This document shows positions 22,179-36,400 of a DNA stretch of 64,000 nucleotides, piece by piece. Made by a program: the position numbers and the translations under genes. Position 1 is the first letter of the stretch. Each line of letters begins with the position of its first letter. The DNA is taken from positions 5,102,290 through 5,166,289 of the forward strand of contig CAXIPT010000008.1 of assembly GCA_964030475.1 (NCBI GenBank). Reading direction: 5' to 3'. The notes under the pieces are model-generated. The model saw only the letters and a list, made by a program, of their open reading frames with translations, ran no database searches and had not been told where the DNA came from. Source of the stretch: Tethya wilhelma (taxonomy: Eukaryota > Porifera > Demospongiae > Tethyida > Tethyidae).

Positions 22179-22298
22179 AAACACAGAGGTATTTTATTAT
22201 AGTTTTTATCATTGCATGACATCAACTGTATTATGACAAAATAATTATGTTTCCATAGAATCATAGTTTCTTAATAATGCACACTGCCATGCACTCCA

Positions 22299-24000
22299 TC
22301 AGTCCATAGCAATGGTTCTCAACCACTCTATTCCAGTGGCTGTGCTTCTGTGTGTCACATCTTCCCAGTCCTTTCTCAGGAACCACAGCTTCCCTTGCTG
22401 TGCGTAGCTCACCTTCCCTTCTTTGCCTGACCCTCCTTTGTGCCACACATAGTACCTGTCTCTTTGTTTCTTGCTGCATTTTTGTCGGCAGACGTACTTT
22501 CCCGGTAGAATTGTGACTCTGAAACCACTCTTTGTAGTGCCCACCCATTCCTTGTCCATTATATTGTGTGTGTTGCTGTCTCCCCAGTTGGGCTTGAGTT
22601 GGTCAATGGCAGTGTTCAGTCTGCTCTGGTCGTTGTAGCTCTGTGGTAGGACATTGCTCATGGCCTTCCACAGCTCTTCTGCAAGTAGCAGAGAGAGCAG
22701 TGAAGAGAGAGAAAAGAATAAAACATTGATGACAGACTTTCTGAATTTTGTCATATAATTCACACTAAAAATTAATGTCATAGATTATTTGGAGAAAAGG
22801 TCTTATCAGCCATTAGTATTAATTAATGAGCTATCCATCCGTACATATACATACACACATACATACATAAACGTGTACCTGTTCTCTGTGTTCCTCTAAC
22901 CATGAACATCCCACAGCACACTGTGGCTCCGCCCCACTTGGCCCGGACCTCACCGGGGTGGTGTCCGTAAGACCCAATCAGATCGCTGTCGTTGAAGGTT
23001 GTGTACAACCTCTCAGGATTGTTCACAATGAGTGCGTCTATATCATAGTTGGCGACATCATAGCCCCAGTGGTTCATGAGTCTCATCATTGTTAGTCTCA
23101 GCACCTGTACTTCAGTGAACGCCACGTGCTTTTTGAGCCTCTCAATCTGAGCTCTTGTGAAGTAGTCACTAGCCGGAGCATAGATGCTGTTTATGCCTCT
23201 TTCTTGAAGCATCTTGTGTATGGTGTCGTCAAGGCAAACAACTATGACGTGTGTCAGTGGTGGACTGACTTTAACTTGAGCAGAAATGAGCCAGTTCAGA
23301 AGCAGCTCTCTGTAAGTGTAGTCAGAGGAGGCTATGCTGATGGGAGTGCCATTTGGAGGTATGGTGGTCAGAATGGATTTTAAGTCTCTCATCCAGCTGG
23401 TCCTTAGGAGTTTGTCGATGGGTAAAGTGAACTGTGGCATTGGAAGTGTAAGGTGCTTTCTAATTGGAAATTTCCCCATTGGTATGTCGTTGAGTTCACC
23501 TAGTGTGTCTGTTCTTGGTACTTTGAGAACTGGTTCTGAAACTTGTGGTGGCTGTTTATTTGTCGACATGTTATAGTTCACTACATGGTCAGCAGTTGAG
23601 GGTGTCAACGTTCTAGGCAATGTCTTAGCTATTGGAGAGTGTAGTGTGTGTTGTTGCCAATGGAGATGTAGCGGAGGTCCTTCACTTGGTTCTCTGCCTT
23701 TCTCTGGTAAATTGAACACACCTCTTTTGTTGGTATAGGGAGACACTAGTAAATCTGAACACATACAATCAATATTACCATAGATAATATATTTCATTGC
23801 GTATATTATCTATGGTATTACATGGTGACTTAAACTTCCACTAGCTGTATAATCAATGGCTCACCTGGTTCATTTCTAAGACTCATCTCACCAGCTACCC
23901 TTCCCTGGGTGAAGTTATGATAGAGTGCCGTGAGCCAACTCATGGCCACGAGAATACCCACCAGTATACTGTATAACTTTAACCTCTGCTTCAGTAACAT
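22299..24000 (-). CDS. type II membrane nucleotide-diphospho-sugar transferase (copy 2, probable allele)
   Basis: Three exons: 23865-24000, 22879-23754, 22299-22678; 463 residues and fully open. It has the same anchor, DID motif and RYYVWHKGG tail as copy 1. Differences are mostly conservative or lie in the stem (three residues shorter). Its intact frame and identical exon structure fit either an allele or a very recent duplicate. The adapter at the join favours an allele. Confidence 0.83.
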
Positions 24001-24489
24001 CCTGTATATGCCAAGCTCCTATAATCAGACTCTTGTTAAAGTCTACCAGCCATCAGCAGTCATGTATACCGTACATTGACTGAGCCACTCAATCATAGAG
24101 CCACAGAGCAAATGCAACTGTAATCTTGAAGGGTTTTGATTCTGAGATTATGAGATTTACCTCTTGTTACGTACTATGGTAGCAAGACCACTGCTGTGGA
24201 ATGTCAATTGCTATAGAAACATATTGGAAGCTGTGGAATGTACTTACCCCATACACCATTAACATAAAAGTTTTAATTTAATCAGCATATTTTTAAATGA
24301 GCATTGGGACATTATTATCATTATACAATAAGTATTGAAATAGAAAGCGTATAAGAGCTTATAAGCTGTGCACTTGAAGTTCATTAGTTCTACATAATAT
24401 CAGCAAATTATTGTGTGTATAAATGCAATACAATAAAATTATACTATAACATAAACCATACTAGAGTTATATAATAGCCAGTGTGGTGT
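24001..24489. other. no gene recognised
   Basis: AT-rich interval between the transferase 5' end and the 3' end of the ankyrin gene. No exon or repeat of note. Confidence 0.6.
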
Positions 24490-27400
24490 TCATTGAACTG
24501 GGCAGTTTGGCTCGTCCCCTCCTAGCCCCCCTCCTAGCCCACCTCCTAGCCCACCACCACCACCACGAAGAAGACGTCCCAAATCTTCGTTCTCGTTCTC
24601 GTTCTGTTCGTTCCCTTCACCAAGCATCCTGTGCACATAACATGACACACTCATAAATAATAATGTTATAGATATCAACAGAAATGATAGCCACTTTATA
24701 CCTGCCAAGAAGAGATTGCATCTGGGCTAGGTTTGCTGCCAACTCTTCGTGGAGATTTTCTCCTGATTTTGCCGCCTGCATATAAATGAATTATACAAGA
24801 AAACAATCATTTCACACAGAACAATACAATGAGTAGATCTAGAAATGATTTTACAAACCCTCACCTTGGTTTCATCTTCGCTAACAGGCTCTCCTTTCAG
24901 AAACTTGACAATGACATCACGTCTGTTCACAGTGGCTAGAGTGAGAGGGGTGATACCTTTCTTGTCCTTCGTCTCCCCACTGCAACCATACTCTGTCAAG
25001 AGGAGCTTCACGACACCAAAATGGCCGTCCTGACAGGCATAGTGAAGTGGAGTGCGTCCATGAGAGTCTTTTACGTCCATCACATCTCGATCCTTAGAGC
25101 CAAAGAATTGGAGAATCTCAACCTGTCCGTTTGAAGCAGCAAGATGAACTGGTGTGACACCATAACGCATATCCTTACTTCGAATCTCACAAGAGCATTC
25201 GTTTACAAGAAACTTAACCATCTCAAAGTGGCCTTGTTGGCTAGCACAGTGTAGGCCAGTCCTTCCTCCCTCATCCTTCACATTGAAGTCAATATTTGGT
25301 AGAGTAACAAAGAAGCGTGCGATATACATGTGACCGTTAAAGCAGGCCAAATGCCATGCTGTCACTCCATTGATGTCACCAAGCATGGCGTCTGCGTTGT
25401 GGTTTTGGATGAGGTAGCGTACAATGTCTGTGTGTCCGTTTTGGCTGCTCTGATGCAAAGGTGTCCGAGCACTTTTCCTTCCTAGAACATTCATGTCACA
25501 GGTGCCAAGAGAAGCAAAGTACTTGATGAGTTCAAACCCATTATTTCCAGCAGCTAGATGGACGGAGGTGACTCCGCTAGCAGTATCAAACTGCATGGGG
25601 TCACACTTATAAGTGTCCACTAAGAGGCGTGCTATTTCTAGGTAGCCACTTTGGCTGGCGCAATGAAGAGCAGTGCGGCCATTTTTATCGGCATGATTGT
25701 GAACGCAAGTCTTTCGAGCTGCCATATATTCCACTATATCGAAATGACCAGCTTCGGCTGCAAGCTGAAAGGGTGTGACATGCTTCTCATCTTCAAACAT
25801 CAGGTCGGCATTGTGCTCCCCAACTAAAAATTTGGCAATTTCCAGATGGCCATTTTGGCTGGCATAATGGAGGGGAGTCCTCTTGTGTTTGTCGATGACA
25901 TTGATGACACAGCCGGGCTGGGAAACGAGGAATTTCACCACACGAGTGTGGCCATTGTGAGCGGAATTGTGCAGAGGAGTGTGGCCATCGGAGTCCTTGG
26001 CGTTGATGTCACTGTGACACTCGTGCACCAGGTGCTCCACTATGTTCAGGTTGCCTGCAAACGCAGCATTGTGGAGAATGGTCTCTCCATTCGGTCCCTT
26101 TGAGTTGATAATCTCCTTTAGGTTCAGTACTCGAGCCAGCGCTGTTTTGAGCTCGTCAAGATCACCAGCAACTGCATGCTGACGGAGAATGAAATTGAGT
26201 GGGTTTTTCTCCATTGTTGATGCTAACCAGTTGTTGTCTTTCGCATTGAAAGCAGTTTCGAGTCCTTTAGGATTGTAACTTAGTGGAAAGCGTTCTTTCA
26301 GGTATGCAAGAGTTTCTGTCTCTCCTTTGAGTGCAGCTAAGTCTGTGGGCGTGAGTCCAAGAGAGTCCTTCAGATTGGAGTCACAGCTGCACTCTTGGAC
26401 GAGATACTTGACAACATCAATGTAGCCGCTCATTGCAGCATAGTGCAGCGAGGAGCGGCCATGTTTGTCTTGGACACTGGGAGAGACGCCGGGACGACTG
26501 CACAAGAATTGGAGGAGCTTGAGATTACCATTATTGGCAGCTAGATGCAATGCAGTCACTTCATGGTCTGAGTCTTTCATCATCGGATCCACATTACATA
26601 CAAGTACAAGAAATTTAGCAATGTCCAGGTTTCCTTGCTGGCTGGCACAATGGAGGGAGGTCCTACCACTGCTGTCTGTAGCCGAAGGATTGCTGTTCTT
26701 TTGCTCGGCAAGAAGTTTCACGATCGCAGCATGACCGGCAAACGCTGCTAGATGCATGGGGGTTGATCCCTTTGCATCTCTGCCCATGCTACCACACTTG
26801 CCTTCGTTCAAGAGAGCAGCAACTGTTTTCAAGTGGCCATTTTGACTGGCATAATGTATGGGCATTCTTCCATTGTTGTCTTTTATGCTCAAATTGCGAT
26901 CGTTGAGTGATATGAAGTAGAGGATGGTACTGGTGTGACCTTCGTGTGCAGCATTGTGAATGGGGGAGTGTCCATCTTTGTCCAGTGCATTCACATCACA
27001 GTTACACTCGCCAACAAGGTACTTCACAACATCAAGCTTCCCAGCGAATGCAGCATTGTGTAGCACGGTCTCTCTCTGTGGCCCTCTCTCATTGAGTATA
27101 CTGGTGCCATTCTGTCTCACAGCTTCTTTAACCTTTTCCAAGTTTCCTTCAACAGCCATCATTCGTACAGCTATACTCTGAGGTCGATTGTGGAGAGTGG
27201 ATTGCAACCATGATTCACCCGATTGCAGTGTCGCTTCGGGTATGTTATTCATGCCTTCTCTGTTGAGCGTGAAATGCTGACTGTCGCCCGAGTTCTCCTT
27301 GATCAGGTCAATGATGTGTTGGTAGCCTTTGAGGGAGGCCAGATGGAATGGAGTAACGTGATTCACATCTTCCCGGTGTGGGTTGCAGGAATATTTCGTA

Positions 27401-30400
27401 ATCAATAGCTTCGTCACTTCGACGTAGCCTTCTTGGCAGCTGTAGTGGAGAGGTGTTCGTCCATGCATGTCTTTTGCTTCCGGATCACAATCCTGTCGAG
27501 AGCAGAGGTACGAGACAACCTGAGTGTGACCGTTATTTGCTGCGAGATGAAGAGGAGTGACTTTAGTGTGGTAGCATGGGCAGAGATGCAAAGGGATCAA
27601 CCCCCATGCATCTAGCAGCGTTTGCCGGTCATGTTTGTCTTGGACACTGGGAGAGACGCCGGGACGACTGCACAAGAATTGGAGGAGCTTGAGATTGCCA
27701 TTATTGGCAGCTAGATGCAATGCAGTCACTTCATGGTCTGAGTCTTTCATCATCGGATCCACATTACATACAAGTACAAGAAATTTAGCAATGTCCAGGT
27801 TTCCTTGCTGGCTGGCACAATGGAGGGAGGTCCTACCACTGCTGTCTGTAGCCGAAGGATTGCTGTTCTTTTGCTCGGCAAGTAATTTCACGATCGCAGC
27901 ATGACCGGCAAACGCTGCTAGATGCATGGGGGTTGATCCCTTTGCATCTCTGCCCATGCTACCACACTTGCCTTCGTTCAAGAGAGCAGCGACTGTTTTC
28001 AAGTGGCCATTTTGACTGGCATAATGTATGGGCATTCTTCCATTGTTGTCTTTTATGCTCAAATTGCGATCGTTAAGTGATATGAAGTAGAGGATGGTAC
28101 TGGTGTGACCTTCGTGTGCAGCATTATGAATGGGGGAGTGGCCATCTTTGTCCAGTGCATTCACATCACAGTTACACTCGCCAACAAGGTACTTCACAAC
28201 ATCAAGCTTCCCAGCGAATGCAGCATTGTGTAGCACGGTCTCTCTCTGTGGCCCTCTCTCATTGAGTATACTGGTGCCATTCTGTCTCACAGCTTCTTTA
28301 ACCTTTTCCAAGTTTCCTTCAACAGCCATCATCCGTACGGCTATGCTCTGAGGTCGATTGTGGAGAGTGGATTGCAACCATGATTCACCCGATTGTAGCA
28401 TCGCTTCGGGTATGTTATTCATGCCTTCTCTGTTGAGCGTGAAATGCTGACTGTCGCCCGAGTTCTCCTTGATCAGGTCAATGATGTGTTGGTAGCCTTT
28501 GAGGGAGGCCAGATGGAATGGAGTAACGTGATTCACATCTTCCCGGTGTGGGTTGCAGGAATATTTCGTAATCAATAGCTTCGTCACTTCAATGTAGCCT
28601 TCTTGGCAGCTATAATGGAGAGGTGTTCGTCCATGCATGTCTTTTGCTTCCGGATCACAATCCTGTCGAGAGCAGAGGTACGAGACAACTTGAGTGTGAC
28701 CGTTATTTGCTGCGAGATGAAGAGGAGTGACTTTGTAAGCCTTGTCAGTTACATTGCAGCTCACTCCACACTCGGATGTGACAAATTTGACAATGTCAAG
28801 GTGCCCTTGTTGGCTGGCACAGTGTATCGCTCTGCGACCGTTCGAATCTTGGTGATTTGGATCCGACTTGCCCTCTTTCACGAGATACTTGAAGACCTGT
28901 AGGTAACCAGCCTCTGCAGCAAGGTGAGCTGGGACCACATCTGTCTTGTCCAGTGCCATGACCTCGGAGTGGAACTCCTCCACAAGGACTTTGACCGTTT
29001 CCAGGTGGCCATTTTGGCTGGCAAAGTGAAGAGGAATGCGAGAGTTCTTGTCCTTTGTGTTCACGTTGCAACTTGGTAGAGAGCCTAGAAATCGTACCAC
29101 TTCGGTGTACCCTTCATGAGCTGCATTGTGTACAGGGGTGTGTCCATCCTCGTCCAGACAGTTGACATCACACTGACACTCTTCCACTAGATATTTCACC
29201 ACGTTCAGGTGGCCGGCAAAACTGGCATTGTGAAGCAACGTCTCATCTTGCAGTCCTTTGGAATGAACTAGCTCAGGATCATCTTGCACTGCTTGTTTCA
29301 GCTTGGTCAGGTTCCCTTCAATGGCGGTCATTCTGGCTCCAAGTCTTTTAGGACTAAGGTTGCCTGCTTTAAGGCGCTGAAATTGCTCGAATAAGTTGTT
29401 CAAGTTTGAAGATGGTGACTCAAGTTCTGCTTCATCTGGAACTTGAACATTGTTGTTCTCGTAGAACTGAACCACTTGACGCGAGCCAGTCACTACAGCA
29501 AGCTTCACCGGCGTGTTGCCCCTCTTGTCTTGAATGTGAGGATCACAGTTTTTTTCCTTTACAAGATATCGTACAACATCTATGCGGTCACTCTGTGAAG
29601 CATAGTGAAGTGCAGTTCTTCCATGCTTGTCTGCAAGATCACACTTGCAGGCTGGCACTGAGCAGAGTAGTTTGACTACACCCAAGTGTCCATTGTTGGC
29701 GGCTAGATGCAAGGGTGTGATTTCGTGAGTGATGTCCTGGGAGTTGCAGTCAGATGAGCACTCTGTGATTAGGAAGTCTACCAACTCACCATGACCTTGT
29801 TGGCTAGCACAGTGAAGAGCTGTACGGCCATCGTTGTCCTTGATATCAGGATCACAGTCCACTTTCTGGACCAGCAGCTTCACGATTGAAAAATGACCGT
29901 TAAAGGAGGCTATCTGGAGAGGTGTTGTTCCTTCCTTGTCTTGTACATTGCGACAAGAACTGTCTCGCTCAAGTAGCATTTCCACAATCTCTTTATGTCC
30001 ATTCTGACAAGCACTGTGGAGTGGTAGGCGGCCATTTTTGTCTGGTATGTCTACCACGGTTTCACTCCTCCTAAGCATAAATCTGACAATGTCCGTGTGG
30101 CCTTTGTGAGCAGCGCAGTGCAAGGGAGTGTCGTTATCACTGTCAGGTTTATTGATCCATTCTCCGTATCCTTGTCTATTCACAAGGTACTCCACAACAT
30201 CAAAGTGGCCAGAAAAGGCAGCCAAGTGCAAAGCAGTTTCACCCTGAGGACCGACAAACACATCAGCAGTTTTCTTTCTTTCCATAATCTCCTGAAGTTT
30301 TTTCAGATCTCCATTTGCAGCCAATGCATTTATTAGTAGTCCTTGAGTTTGAGTGCCACTTGTCATATCATCAAGGTTTGATTTGGAGTCCTGAGGCGAG

Positions 30401-33400
30401 TCGGCTTTTAGAAACTCCAGAATTGTGATATTTCCATTTATGGCAGCAAGTTGTGTTGGAGTAATGTTATTCTCATCCTTCAAGAATGGATCACAATGGT
30501 GCTCTTTAACAAGAAACAATACTACATCTGTGAATCCTTCCTGGCAAGCATAATGAAGAGGAGAGCGGCCATATTTGTCTCTGATGTCTGGAACACACCC
30601 TTCACGTGAGCAAAACAGTTTGACAAGTTCAATGCTTCCTTTGCTGCAAGCAAGATGAAGAGAAGTGACCTTGTGGCTTCTATCTGTCCTCATGGGATTG
30701 GCACCACATTCCTCTACTAAATACTTTGCCACTTCAAGGTTTCCTTCTTGACTTGCAGAATGAAGTGGAGTTCGGCCATTGATATCAGCAGAGCAAGCAT
30801 TAACACCACTTTTAGTGAGCATGAACTTCAAGATGTCCATGTGTCCTCCTCCGGCTGCTAATTGGATCGGAGTGACACCAGTTTTATCTCCTTGCATGCA
30901 ATCACCATGGTGATCATTGACCAGGACCTCAACCACCCTGAGATGTCCGTTCTGACTTGCAAAATGGAGGGGGACTCTCATGTTCTTGTCTCTTACAGCC
31001 ACATTGCATCCTGGTTGGGAAGCAAGAAACACTAACACATCTATGTGGCCTTCGTGGGCAGCATTGTGGACTGGAGTATGGCCCTCTTCGTCAACGGCAT
31101 TCAGGTCAAAGCCCAACTCCAGAGTCAAGTATTTCACAACGTTGAGGTGGCCTGCAAATGAGGCGTTGTGTAGGAGAGTCTCACCTTGTGGCCCTTTGCT
31201 CTGGATGGTATTAGCTGCACTGGCCTCTACACATTCTTTCACCTTTTCCAAATCACCTTCTATTGCTGCCATGCGCAATTTCAGCTGATCAGCATTTCCT
31301 TCGAGCCAGCCTTGTCCTTGTTGCAGGACATTTCGAAGTTGACTCTCAAATGAATTGTCACCAGAATCATCATTACCCAAAGTTTTTAGAAAACGTTCTG
31401 CGAATGACATCCTAGCATCAGCATCACTCTCATTGTGTGTGCTTCCTACAGTTTGTTTCAAGAATGAAGTTATTTCAGAGGCTCCTTGAATCACTGACAA
31501 TTGAAATGGGGTTATTCCTAGTATGTCTTTGGCTAAAGGATCACACTTCATTTCAGAAACTAGATATTTTACGACATCTGGTTTCTTTTCTTGACAAGCG
31601 TAGTGCAAAGGAGTTCGTTGCTTCTTGTCCTTGATGTCTGGATCTACGTTGGGCTGAGAGCAGAGGTATTTCACAATTTCAAGGTTACCATTTGAGGCAG
31701 CAAGGTGCAGTGGTGTCACACCGTGTTGTTTGTCCGTGTCAACAACTTTTACCCGACAATTTTCAACCAGAAACTTTACAACTTTTGGGTGGCCTTGCTG
31801 GCCAGCACAGTGCATTGCTGAGCGACCATTACAATCCTTTACACCTGCATCTATTCCAGAACAAGCGGCAAAAAGCTTGAGGATTTCGAGCTCACCGGTG
31901 TAGGCAGCAAGATGGAGTGGAGTGACACCTTCTGCATCGGGCATCATACAGTTGGCATGAAAATCATCGAGAAGAACTTGGACAGTTTCAAGATGTCCAT
32001 TCTGTGCTGCTCTGTGAAGTGCTGTCCGCAATTTCTTATCTTTGCACTCTATGTCAACATTTGGAAGAGAGGCGTAGAATCTGACAAGCTGAGAGTGCCC
32101 CTTAGCAGCTGCAAAATGGATCGAACTGACTCCACTAAGTCTGTCTTTCACCATTGGATCACATCCACACTTGGCAACAAGGTACTTAGCAACCTCGATG
32201 TGCCCCTCCTGACTGGCGCAATGGAGTGCAGTTCGACCGTCTTCATCCTTCACATGAGGATCGCAGTTCTTCTCTTCGTGGAGCATTTTCACAATGTCAA
32301 TGTGGCCATTGAATGCTGCAAGCTGAAAAGCAGTAGTACCTTGCTTATCTGTAGCATCACTGCTACTGTTACTTGAATTGAGAAGGAGAGTTACACATTT
32401 GGTGTGGCCATTTTGGGCAGTGTGATGGAGAGAGGTTCGGCCATGTTTGTCAGTGGCATCGGGATTGCAATCGTTTCTTGAGAGTAGAAATTCAGCAATA
32501 GAGAAGTGGCCACGATTACAAGCACAGTGAAGAGCTGTACGTCCAGATCCATCTTGTTGATTCACATTGAAGCTGTGATTCTCCACAAGGTACTTTACCA
32601 CAGATGGATGACCGCGAAAACTAGCAATATTAAGCAGATTTTCACCATCACTACCAACAATGCTACTTGCATTAGAATTTCCAGTTTGAAGCTCAGTTTT
32701 GATAGTTTCTAGATCGCCCTCTGATGCAGCTTTCAACAGTTTCAAATCAGAAGATTTCATATTGAGTCCAGACATCTTTGAAGCCAGTTCGCCCAAAAAA
32801 TCTTCCGACTTGGGAATGGGTAGTTCACTAGATAAAGAAGGATCGTGTTGCTTTAGGAAAGCAACAATATTATCTTGGTCACATACAGATGCTGCAGTCA
32901 GACAATTGAGTCCCAGTTTATCGGTAAGTGAGGGGTCGCAATTCTTTTCAAGGACAAGGAATTTAGCAACATTCAAGTGACCTTCCTTGCATGCATAATA
33001 GAGTGGGGTACGACCGTGTTTATCTTGCACGTCACACACAACACCCTCTTTGGAAGAGAGGAAACGGACTATCTTCACATGACCACTGCTCGCTGCAAGG
33101 TGCACAGGAGTGACATGGTGTTCTTTGTCAGGTTTTGTAGCATCAGCATTACACTCATTACAAAGAAACAGAACCACTTCGAGGTGTCCTTGCTGGCAGG
33201 CACTATGAAGTGCACTGCGCCCTTGGTGATCCAAGACACTGGTGTTGCATCTGCTATCCCTTGCTAGCAGTTTGACAATCTCTGGATGACCAGCATAGGC
33301 AGCTAGTTGAAATGGAGTAGTGCCAGTCTTGTCCATTGCATTGATGTCGACATTTTCCAGAGCTATGAAATGAGCTACAACAGAATAGTGGCCATTTTGG

Positions 33401-36400
33401 GCTGCATAGTGGATAGGTGTTCGTCTGTTGTTGTCAGGTATGTTTAGAGCACAGTAGAGTGAAGTGAGGAACTTTGCTATTTCCAAGTGGCCCTCATGTG
33501 CAGCATTGTGAAGGGGAGTATGTCCTTCACCATCTTGGATGTCAATGCTCGCTTTGCAATCAAGCAGAAGATGCTGGACTATGTTTAAATGTCCGATCAT
33601 ACTGGCAATGTGTAGAGGAGTTTCACCATTTGGTCCTTTAGAAGCAGGATCTGCTCCTGGTTGTGATAGTGCAGACTTCAATTCCCCCAAATTACCAGAA
33701 GCAGCGAGAGAATGAAGCAAAAGTGTGCTAGGTTCTCGTTTGTTGTGAAAGTTCGACAGCATCTCAGAGAACTCCTTTTGTTTAGTTGCCGTTGGCAACA
33801 TCTGAGATATTCCAGCTGCTGAAGACAAACCTAAATGTTTTTCAAAATAGGCCCACACTTCTGTAGCTCCTACCAGTGATGCTATAACAGGAGATGACAG
33901 GCCAAGATTGTCAGTAGCAGTTGGATCACAATTCATCTTTTCAGTTAGGAACTGTACAATAGCCAAGAATCCTCCTTGACTGGCACAGTGTAGTGGAGTG
34001 CGGCCATGCTTATCTTTCCTGTCTGGGTCAACATTAGGCAAAGAGCAGAGGTAAGTTATGAGAGGAAGGTTGCCTATGACAGCTGCGAGGTGAAGTGGGG
34101 TTACTCCATTCTTCATGTCTGCTCTCATGGGATTGAAACCCAAGAAAGAGACCAGATACTTTACCACATCGAGCTTTCCCTCTTGACAAGCTGTGTGAAG
34201 AGCGGTGCGTCCATTCTCATCCACAATTCTTGGATCAGTATTCTCTTGACTGACCAGTAACTTTACAATTCCTAGGTGGCCATTGCCAGCTGCAAGATGG
34301 ACTGGTGTGACACTCTTCTTGTCTTTAGCAAGCCCGCTGCTGTGATACTTGTCCAAAAGTGTCCGTACAGTTTGCAAGTGACCATTTTGAGCAGCATAGT
34401 GGACGGCCAATCGACCACTATTGTCTTCAATGTCGATGCCACCAATTAGTTGTGAAGCAAGGTAATCCACTACTTCTGTCTTACCTTCGTGAGCAGCATA
34501 GTGAATGGGGGTGTGGCCTTGGTCGTCTGCAGCACCTACATCCGCATTGCACTCGCTAACCAAGTACTCCACTACGTTCAGCTTACCATTGTAGCTAGCA
34601 CTGTGAAGTAGCGTCTCTCCTTTAGCACCTTTCTCAGAAACAACACTCTCACCGTTTGCAGCTATGGCGTTCTTGAGTTTGTCTAGATCTCCCTTCACTG
34701 CAAGCTCTCGAATGGCAGTGATTTCTTGATGTTGTATAATGCTCTGTTGCAGCAATCCTTCCACGATAGGAGTAGCTTGCTGTGATGAGATTTCGTGCTG
34801 TTGGATGAAATCGGCTATCTTAGAATTTCCAACCATTCGAGCAAGTGTACTTGCTTTGACACCCTTTTTGTCTTGCATAGAAACATTACAGTGTTGCTCG
34901 TTGATGAGGTACTTCACGACATTCATATGGCCCCCTTCTCCTGCAGCGTAGTGAAGTGGAGTGCGGCCATGTTTGTCAATAACATTGGGATCACAATCTT
35001 CCAAGGAGCATAAAAACTTGACCAATTCAAGATGGCCGTTGTTTGCAGCCAAGTGTAGAGGAGTAACACCGTGAATGGTGTCAGGTTCAGTAGCAGTGCA
35101 ACCCTTCTCCAAAACTAAGTGTTTGACAATATTTGTATGTCCTTGCTGGCTGGCTAAATGGACAGGTGTCCGGCCATTAATATCTTTGGCATGTACATCT
35201 GTATCAGGGCAGTTGGCTAAATACTTGGCAACTTCTGTACGACCATTAAGTGACACAACGTGTAAAGGTGTTAGATTACCATCATCTTTTGTGTTAGTTT
35301 TGCAGTGGTAGTCTTCCACTAGCATTTTTAACACCTCCATTCTGTTGTACTGGGCGGCTCTGCACAGAGGTGTACGACCAGTTTTGTCTGCAACTTCACC
35401 ATCACAGTCCTCTCTGGAAAAGAAAAACTTTACAAGGTCTTTGTGACCTTTTGATGCAGCAAGATGGAGAGCTGTAACACCATTCTCGTAATCTTTGGCG
35501 TATGGATCACAGCCACACTCTGTTACCAAGAATTTAGCTACTAGAAGGTGGCCTTCCTGGGATGCACAGTGGAGAGAATTTCTCCCTTGTTGGTCTGTGT
35601 GGCTGGGGTTGCAATTCTTTTGACCTGTTAGCAGCTGGACTGTGTCAATGTATCCGTTAAAAGCAGCTATGTGGAGAGGGATAGTGCCAGTGTTATCTTC
35701 AATCATACAGCTGCACTTGCCTTCGTGAAGAAGTATGGAAACGATAGTAGTGTAGCCACCTTGACATGCGTGGTGAAGAGCAGTGCGCCCCTCTTTGTCT
35801 GCCAAGGTAGGGTTACAATTATTGAGGGACACAAGGTAACGGACAATGTCTGTGTGTCCTTTGTGGGAGGCAAGCATGAGCGGTGTATGATGGTCTTCAT
35901 CAAATTCATTGACATCCTTTTGCTCATCATCCACAAGAGATTTCACTTTCTGTAAATTTCCCTTGTAACAAGCTCGATGCAAAGCTGGTATTATGCCTCC
36001 AGAGAGTGAAGGCAGTCCCACCTCTTCAGCTGCATCTTCCATGGCCCGTTGAAGGTGCTGCATTCCTTCTTCACCTATTGCATCAGAAACAGCACTTTGC
36101 AGTCGTTGCAACAGGTCTCCAAGACCACCACCAGACTCGAGAAACCGGGACATTGCCTCAACATCAGCGTTTGAATCAGAATCCTCTTCACTTTCACTTT
36201 CAGGTTCAGAACTATCCACTGAGTCTAGGAACCGTTTGAGGAAATCTACTACGTCATCGTGACCATTTTCCAATGCCAGTTTCAGGGGTGTTTTACCGTG
36301 ATTGTTCTTGGCAGTAACAACAGACTTGGTTTCCTCAACCAAATATTGAACAACATTTTGCTGGCCAGCTTGGCAGGCTAGATGAAGCGGCATGCATCCA

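Larger units (their letters stand above)
21637..24165. repeat. second copy of RWDD1 3' end + transferase block
   Basis: Matches 19098 to about 21595 with scattered substitutions and small indels, in introns as well as exons and at a level like allelic divergence. It starts straight after the adapter and its first bases correspond to an intron of RWDD1. Most likely an alternative haplotype contig. Confidence 0.88.

Noticed and set aside
19747..24000. A true tandem gene duplication of the sugar transferase
   Set aside because: A sequencing adapter at the join, and divergence spread equally over introns and exons, favour two haplotypes.
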